Shown here piece after piece: positions 57,950 through 64,000 of a stretch of DNA of 64,000 nucleotides (positions are counted from its first letter, which is position 1; each line of letters starts with the position of its first letter). The position numbers were made by a program, and so were the translations under genes. Source of the stretch: Sinotaia quadrata. Lineage: Eukaryota > Mollusca > Gastropoda > Architaenioglossa > Viviparidae. Under the pieces are notes generated by a model, which saw nothing but the letters and a program-made list of their open reading frames with translations, searched no databases and was not told the DNA's origin. The DNA lies in contig CM054177.1 of assembly GCA_028829895.1 (NCBI GenBank), forward strand, positions 39,987,564-40,051,563. Direction: 5' to 3'.

Positions 57950-58599
57950 CTGCACTTACACAAACAGCATGTAAAGTCAGTATTAATGCAGAAGCAGTGG
58001 CCATGAGTCACTGTTTTCACACAAATAGGCTATCAAACCATTGTGCTTTACAAATATGATATCTTACAATATGGATAAACACAGAAATGTATTTTATAAA
58101 TGTGGTGCCTTACAGTAGGGATAAACACAAAAATGCAGTAAGACCAAAGTATTTTTAGTATTTTATGAATATAGTAGATTACAGTAAAACCAAAACAGAA
58201 ATGCAACCAATGTATTTTACAAATATTGTACCTTGCAAGTTACAAAAGAGCAAATATGAAAATGTAAAACAATGTATTTTTTTATTTAATATTTTACAAG
58301 TGCAAGTAGTTCTAGAGTATATGAAACACAGACATCATAAAAAAATATTCAAGCTCAATGTCATTGGACATCTGTCTTTCATTGTAAAATAAAACACTGA
58401 CAACAAACAAACAAGGTTCCAGACATGATGTTTTAAAATGTTGAATTTCAATTATTCTACTCAGTCATAAAAATATTTGCATCTATGACATAATAAAACA
58501 CAATTCATACATGACATGATTTGCTGGGTACATATGACATAATAAAACACAATTCATACATGACATGATTTGCTGGGTACATATGACATAATAGCAATA

Positions 58600-58950
58600 C
58601 GTAAGCTACATAATATAATTTTCCAGTTCCAATTTCAATATTAAAAAAATACATTTCCTATATTATGATTTTCCAGTATTCTATTTCTAAATAATATGAT
58701 TTTCCATTTGTAAAATTCAAACATGATATATTTTTTCTGTCATTTAATTAATGTTCCAGTTTTTTACACAAATTAATTTTACTTTTAATTATTAAACAAT
58801 AATTTTCCAGTGACTAATTCCTACACAATCATTTTCCAGTGTCTAATTCCTACACAATATGGTTATTTTTCTTTTCATTCCTACACAATAATTTTCCAGT
58901 GTTTAATTCCTACACAGTATGATTTTCAAGTATTCTAATTCACAGACAGT
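58600..58950. repeat. degenerate tandem array with TTTTCCAGT core
   Basis: AATAATTTTCCAGTGTCTAA then TTCCTACACA recurs five or more times with drift. Confidence 0.75.
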
Positions 58951-59039
58951 ATAATTAGTATTAATTACACTTAGAGTATGTCCATTGAATACTAAGAGTA
59001 TGTCCATTGAATTAAATATAAGAATTTTCCTGGATAGTC

Positions 59040-59375
59040 TTCTGCATTTAATTTATAGTAAGTGGTCTCAGTAAACCATTTAATTTATAGTAAGTGGTCT
59101 CAGTATACCATTTAATTTATGGTAAGTGATCTCAGTAAACCATTTAATTTATAGTAAGTGGTCTCAGTATACCATTTAATTTATAGTAAGTGGTCTCAGT
59201 ATACCATTTAATTTATGGTAAGTGATCTCAGTAAACCATTTAATTTATAGTAAGTGGTCTCAGTATACCATTTAATTTATAGTAAGTGGTCTCAGTATAC
59301 CATTTAATTTATAGTAAGTGGTCTCAGTATACCATTTAATTTATAGTAAGTGGTCTCAGTATACCATTTTTTATT
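59040..59375. repeat. minisatellite, about 33-bp unit, 10 copies
   Basis: The unit is ACCATTTAATTTATAGTAAG then TGGTCTCAGTAT. Variants gtaagtgatctcagtaa appear at regular intervals, implying a multi-unit amplification. Each plus-strand unit contains AGTAAGTGG, a donor-like word, but gephyrin is on the other strand. Confidence 0.95.
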
Positions 59376-60182
59376 TGTTAAAGTCATCAACATGTTCATC
59401 AGATTCTATTAGTTCAGTCAACTGTCAACAACTGTCTAGGTGAGAATAAGTATGCCTGAGCCATATTCCTATCTATCGATCTGTCTGCTGTGCAAGCTAC
59501 AGTATTCGAGAGAAGTGAGACAATAACATCTACAATCACATTTACCCATCTCCAATTGGTAACAATATCTATATTCCAACTCAACATAATTTTCCAATGA
59601 ATTATGGTTTTTCAGTGTTCCATTCCTACACACTTTTATTTCTCTATGTTAAAATGTCAGCCCAGTCATGTTAAGAAACTTTCTCCTAATGTTTTTCGAA
59701 ACTGTTTAAAAACTATTACTGTTAAATTCCTTAAGAGAATATATACACTTGATCATAATATCTTTTGAAATAAAATAAAACAAAACAAATGTTAATGTAA
59801 ATCTATAAACCACTATATGCTTAGCTTGCTTCTGTAAACTAGTTCATATGTTTATATTGTAATGACTAAACCTTCATTCATTATATGTGCTGGTTACTGT
59901 AATTCCATTCATTTGTTTCCTACTGTTAAAAAAGTGTTAGTAAAGCAGAAACTTATGTATGTTGTATACAAGTCATACTGCAGATGTACATAGTATTCAT
60001 AGCCTTTCACAATTTCAGTTCTGTCTTTTAAGACATAATGATCATTGTAACAATCAATCATCTTTTGAAAGTTTTATGCTTCAAAATCCCTAACAATTTC
60101 TTACTAGAATTATTTCCTATACCTCCTATATTAGTGCTGAAAAGATGAGGATAATTTTCAAGTGCAGATAATCAAGCAAATA

Positions 60183-60187
<5 letters not shown>

Positions 60188-60268
<81 letters not shown>
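60188..60268. repeat. (AC)n microsatellite
   Basis: About 40 AC units. Confidence 0.98.
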
Positions 60269-61834
60269 TTTGCTTGTGCTGAAAGTGCTGCACACAGCTA
60301 CACAGGGATATGGATCCAATTTATGTTTTTTGGCACAGACTTTTCCATCTCTAAGTGCCCTCACCCACACATATCGCTGGAGTCTTTATCCCTATCATTA
60401 ACAATGATAAGTGCTTTCATTGGTCCTGAGCACATCATCCTCAAACATAGGCATACTGTTGTTAAAGATCTCTCCTAAAACCATGGTCCAACCAGTGCTC
60501 TTGCCTCCAAACGTGGCCAGGCTCTCTGTTTCACATTCACTTCCCATGCCACACCCTCTCTAAAGTTTGTGAAGTTATTCTGCCACAAGTCATTACCACA
60601 GCTTCTGTCCCTCTCTCTCCCCCCATATCTGTGTGTGTGTGTGTATGTGTATGTGCGTGCGTGCGTGCATGCATCCTGTGTGTATGTGTAGATAACGCCT
60701 CTATTTTGTCTTGACCTCATTAAGATATCCTAACTACATATATAAATATGACCTCTGTTTAATAAACTTATAGATTTCCTATGTATAATTGCAGACTATG
60801 ATTCCTCTCAACTAATCTTAAGGTAAAAGAAATGTCATCCCCAAATATAAATGAATAAATAAATGAATTAGTAGGCAGTTAAGTACAACTGCCTTTCTGA
60901 CTGCTGAAGTGTTAGGAGTGTTTGAGCTGAAAGGAATGTATGCTCAGAGAACCTGGAGCACAGTGGCAGGCATTTGAATTTAGAGATGTTTATGCAGAGA
61001 TCAAATCAGCATTGTATCATGAGACAACAATAATATCTGATAATGATCTAGCAAAATAAATGAATACACAACGTTTATCCTAGATTTTGTAGTAATGGAG
61101 AAAATTCTCTAGTTGTCTTTATAGCCAGCAACCTTTAAAAATTCCAATAAAACAACATCATTACCACTTTTGATTCCTCTCTATGGGTAAAAAGTTCACC
61201 CCTATAACACAACAATTTTTTTAATGAATATACTTCTATTCTTGTATTAATGTAGCACAAGTGTCTATATATGTGTTTAGGTATCTGCACTGTAGGTCAG
61301 TTTGAAGTGTACCAATAAAGAGACCCTATTTTGGCATTAGTAGCATTCCATGACGAAGGTTGCAGCAAGGAGGATAGGTAGACCAAATTCAGCACATCTC
61401 AAGTCATAGTTCACCTCTAGACATTACTGGTTAGTGGGGGGGGAAGGGCAAGTCGTACTTTCTGCAGGTTAAGGCAAACACACACACTCACAAATAAAAC
61501 ACATATGTACACACTTCCAGAATTGTGCTTATGACATATATCCTGATTTGAACTGATATATATAATAATGCAACCAGAGAGCAAAGATCAAGTAAGGGGC
61601 AAGAAAACAAGGCACAGCACCTGTGAAAATCTTAATACCATTATTATCAGAAAGCTAAAAACACATAACTGCTTAATCCCAATCCAGAATATATTACAGG
61701 AAACCATAAAAAAAAGAAAACATAACTTTCAAAACAGTACAATATTACATAATGAACACATACTGCTCTCTTATATGTAATCCTAGACTTTGTAAACTTT
61801 GGTAAAATATATGTTATTATCAGTACAAAGAAAC

Positions 61835-62520
61835 TTCTTTGTCTATTTATACAGTTAACATTTAGAGATGGGGTTTTCAATCAATACAAAGAAACTTCTA
61901 ATCTAATTATGCAGTTAACATTTAGAGATGGGGTTTTCAATCAATACAAAGAAACTTCTAATCTAATTATGCAGTTAACATTTAGAGATGGGGTTTTCAA
62001 TAAATACAGGGAAACATCTAATCTATGTACATGTATACTTTTAATGTTTAGAACTGGGGTTTTCAATCACTACAATGAAACTTCTATTTATACAGTTAAC
62101 ATTTTGAGATGGGGTTTTCAATCAGTACAAACAGTACAAACTCCTAATCTAATAAAACAGTTATCATTTACAGATGGGGTTTTCAATCAAAACAAATTTT
62201 TCATCTGTTTATACAGATAACATTTAGAGATAGGATTTTCAATCAAATCAAAGAAAGTCCTCATTTACTGACATTTAATATTTAGAGATAAGTTGTCAGT
62301 CAATGCAAAAAATCTCCAATCTATTCAAACATTCAGAGATGGGTTTTTTTAATCAATGGAAAGAAACTCCCAATCTATTGACACATTTAAATTTTGAGAT
62401 GTTATTTTTAATCAACGAAAAGAAACTCACAATTTACTGATGCATTCAGAGATGGTATTTTCAACTAATGAAAAGAAATTCACATTTTACTGATGCATTC
62501 AGAGATCGTGTTTTCAGTTA
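61835..62520. repeat. minisatellite, 60-bp unit, decaying to one side
   Basis: The unit is CAGTTAACATTTAGAGATGG, GGTTTTCAATCAATACAAAG, AAACTTCTAATCTAATTATG. The first three units (61845-62010) are nearly identical at exactly 60 bp; later units drift. Twenty codons per unit keep a plus-strand frame open (61909-62220), an artefact. Confidence 0.93.
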
Positions 62521-62869
62521 GGTCTGTGCATTCTGTTCTTTAAAGGGAAATGTCTATACTAAATATAGCACAGTGTGTGAATGCTTAGATAATTTATTTG
62601 ATATTCTGCATCAATAAAAGAAACTTCACTTTATATAATTATCATTTATATGTGAATTTTCTATTACAGGTATAGTTTCTCTTTGTTGTTTGCTGGTTTG
62701 TTTCTTTTTTAATATAAAACCTTCATTCTATAAACAGTACTAATGATAGTTAAATCAAAACGTGACAGGGCAAATATCCAATCACAACCCTTACAGATCA
62801 TCTATCACAAGCAAATTAAATAAATTAAATGCTCAATTAAAAAAAAATTAAATGGAAAAAAACCACAAT

Positions 62870-63115
62870 GCTAACAGAATGTACAAGTATAGAGCTAATA
62901 AAAAGTAGAGCTACAAAACTAGTAGAATGTAAAGTTACAAAGTGAAACTAATAGAAAGTAAAACTATGAAGCTAGCAAAATGAACAACTACAACTTTCAG
63001 ACTGTACATGTACAAAACTGAATGTAAAAGTACAAAGCTAGAAAAATATAAGAATAAAATGCTAACAGAATGTACAAATTTAGCAGTAGGTAAAACTACA
63101 AAAAACTAGCACAAA
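62870..63115. repeat. degenerate short array
   Basis: AGAATGTACAAGTA, AAAGTAGAGCTACAAA and GCTAACAGAATGTACAA recur with a spacing of about 25-30 bp. Confidence 0.65.
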
Positions 63116-63420
63116 AAAAAATGTAATCATAAGTGTAAAATCACAAAATGAGCTTAAATTGATAAACAGATTTGTTGTAATTATTAAACAATTTTCATCA
63201 TAACCATGTGGTCAAAGAGAGTTAAGCAATTATTAACAGATTTCATCAATGAGTGTATTTCGTCCTTAGCTTAATATATTCATTCTATCAACATGTTTTC
63301 TGTCAAATAAGTCAGATAAAATGCTCCAGTAAATTAAACATGTTTAATTAAACTGCCTGTCATACTGCCAATCTATCACTATGCATATCTTCTGCCAAAC
63401 TGGGAGTGTACCAGTTTAGA

Positions 63421-63780
63421 GCACAGACAGGAGGGAGGAAGGGAAGGAAGGAAGATGATAGAAAGAGAGATGGAAAAAGTGAGAGAGAAAGAAAAGGACA
63501 GAGACTAGGGATGCAAAGGGGGTAAGGAAAGATAAAAGAGATGGGAAAAGTGTGAGAGGGAATGCAAAAGAAAGAGAAAAGGACAGAGACTAAGGAGGCA
63601 AAAGAGTAGGGAAGGGAAAAAGATATGGAGAGAATGAGAGAGAGAAAGAACAGGGAGAGAAATGGAGAGAGTAAGAAAGAGAAGAGAGATAGAATAACAG
63701 AGAATAGGAAGGAGAAGAGAAATGGAGAGAGTAAATGAGAGAAAGAAAGATGAAGGGGCAGAGACTAAGGAGACACAGGG
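63421..63780. repeat. purine-rich tract (GA-rich, about 360 bp)
   Basis: The plus strand is almost all A and G, with repeated GAGAGAAAG, ATGGAGAGA and GGACAGAGACTA words. The complementary frame on the minus strand is a low-complexity Ser/Leu/Phe run (63505-63807) and not a gene. Confidence 0.92.
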
Positions 63781-64000
63781 AATAGATTTATTTGTGATGG
63801 TATCCAAATTTTAAAAATCTCATCACTTAGCATCACAATATACCTTTAGTATAACTCTTATAGGGTTAATTTTAGTGAGTTTACAATGTATGCCCTCAGT
63901 ATAACTCTTGCTTATAGTGTTAATCTTAGTGAGGACTCAAATGGACGTTCTCTTAAGACACTACCTGGTCATGATTATGAATATAAATTATATATATAAA

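Larger units (their letters stand above)
57950..64000 (-). other. gephyrin intron upstream of first exon seen
   Basis: No exon was found here. The contents are degenerate arrays at 57970-58300 (GTACCTTACA, TATTTTACAAATAT), a 48-bp duplication at 58490-58590 (GACATAATAAAACACAATTC), arrays at 58600-58950 and 59040-59375, an (AC)n run, an array at 61835-62520, loose repeats at 62870-63110 and a purine-rich tract. The stretches 59380-60150, 60270-60720 and 60730-61830 contain nothing I recognise; 60270-60720 has higher GC and may be a repeat insertion. Confidence 0.7.

Overview
The window is AT-rich, intron-dominated animal nuclear DNA. I infer a mollusc, most likely a cephalopod, with moderate to low confidence. 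The reasons are huge introns, tRNA-derived SINE-like pieces, hAT, LINE and Ty3/Gypsy-type elements, and very many minisatellites. There is no bacterial-style gene layout.

One host gene is recognisable: gephyrin (the MoeA-like E domain of the molybdenum cofactor insertase), on the minus strand. Six coding exons lie, in transcript order, at 57949-57774, 56681-56528, 47393-47272, 45380-45293, 42558-42485 and 2872-2698. All have GT-AG boundaries and compatible phases, and together they give 789 coding bases (263 codons) with no stop. The 42558-42485 exon is only 74 bp. The gene enters and leaves the window incomplete: I found neither its N-terminal exons (G domain, linker, start of the E domain) above 57949 nor its last C-terminal exon below 2698.

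The rest is intron. Intron 2873-42484 (39.6 kb) is mostly minisatellites. It also holds four large copies and one small fragment, counting the copy below 2698, of an old interspersed repeat (called family A here), a LINE endonuclease remnant, a Ty3/Gypsy fragment, a complete hAT deletion derivative with an 8-bp target duplication, a Tigger/pogo-like MITE nested in family A, SINE-like pieces and an interstitial telomere-like patch. Intron 45381-47271 is largely two minisatellites. Intron 47394-56527 holds a rearranged Ty3/Gypsy-type LTR retrotransposon: an open 658-codon gag-protease frame, an integrase C-terminal piece, two 947-bp LTR-containing arms in inverted orientation, and a 191-bp segment present twice in direct orientation. 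No reverse transcriptase was seen.

Most long open frames in the window are artefacts of tandem repeats whose period is a multiple of three. I found no convincing new multi-gene system. The strongest unusual signals are the inverted LTR complex, the minisatellite-filled introns, the nested MITE with two paralogous empty sites, and a 24-bp array with a seven-unit higher-order period.
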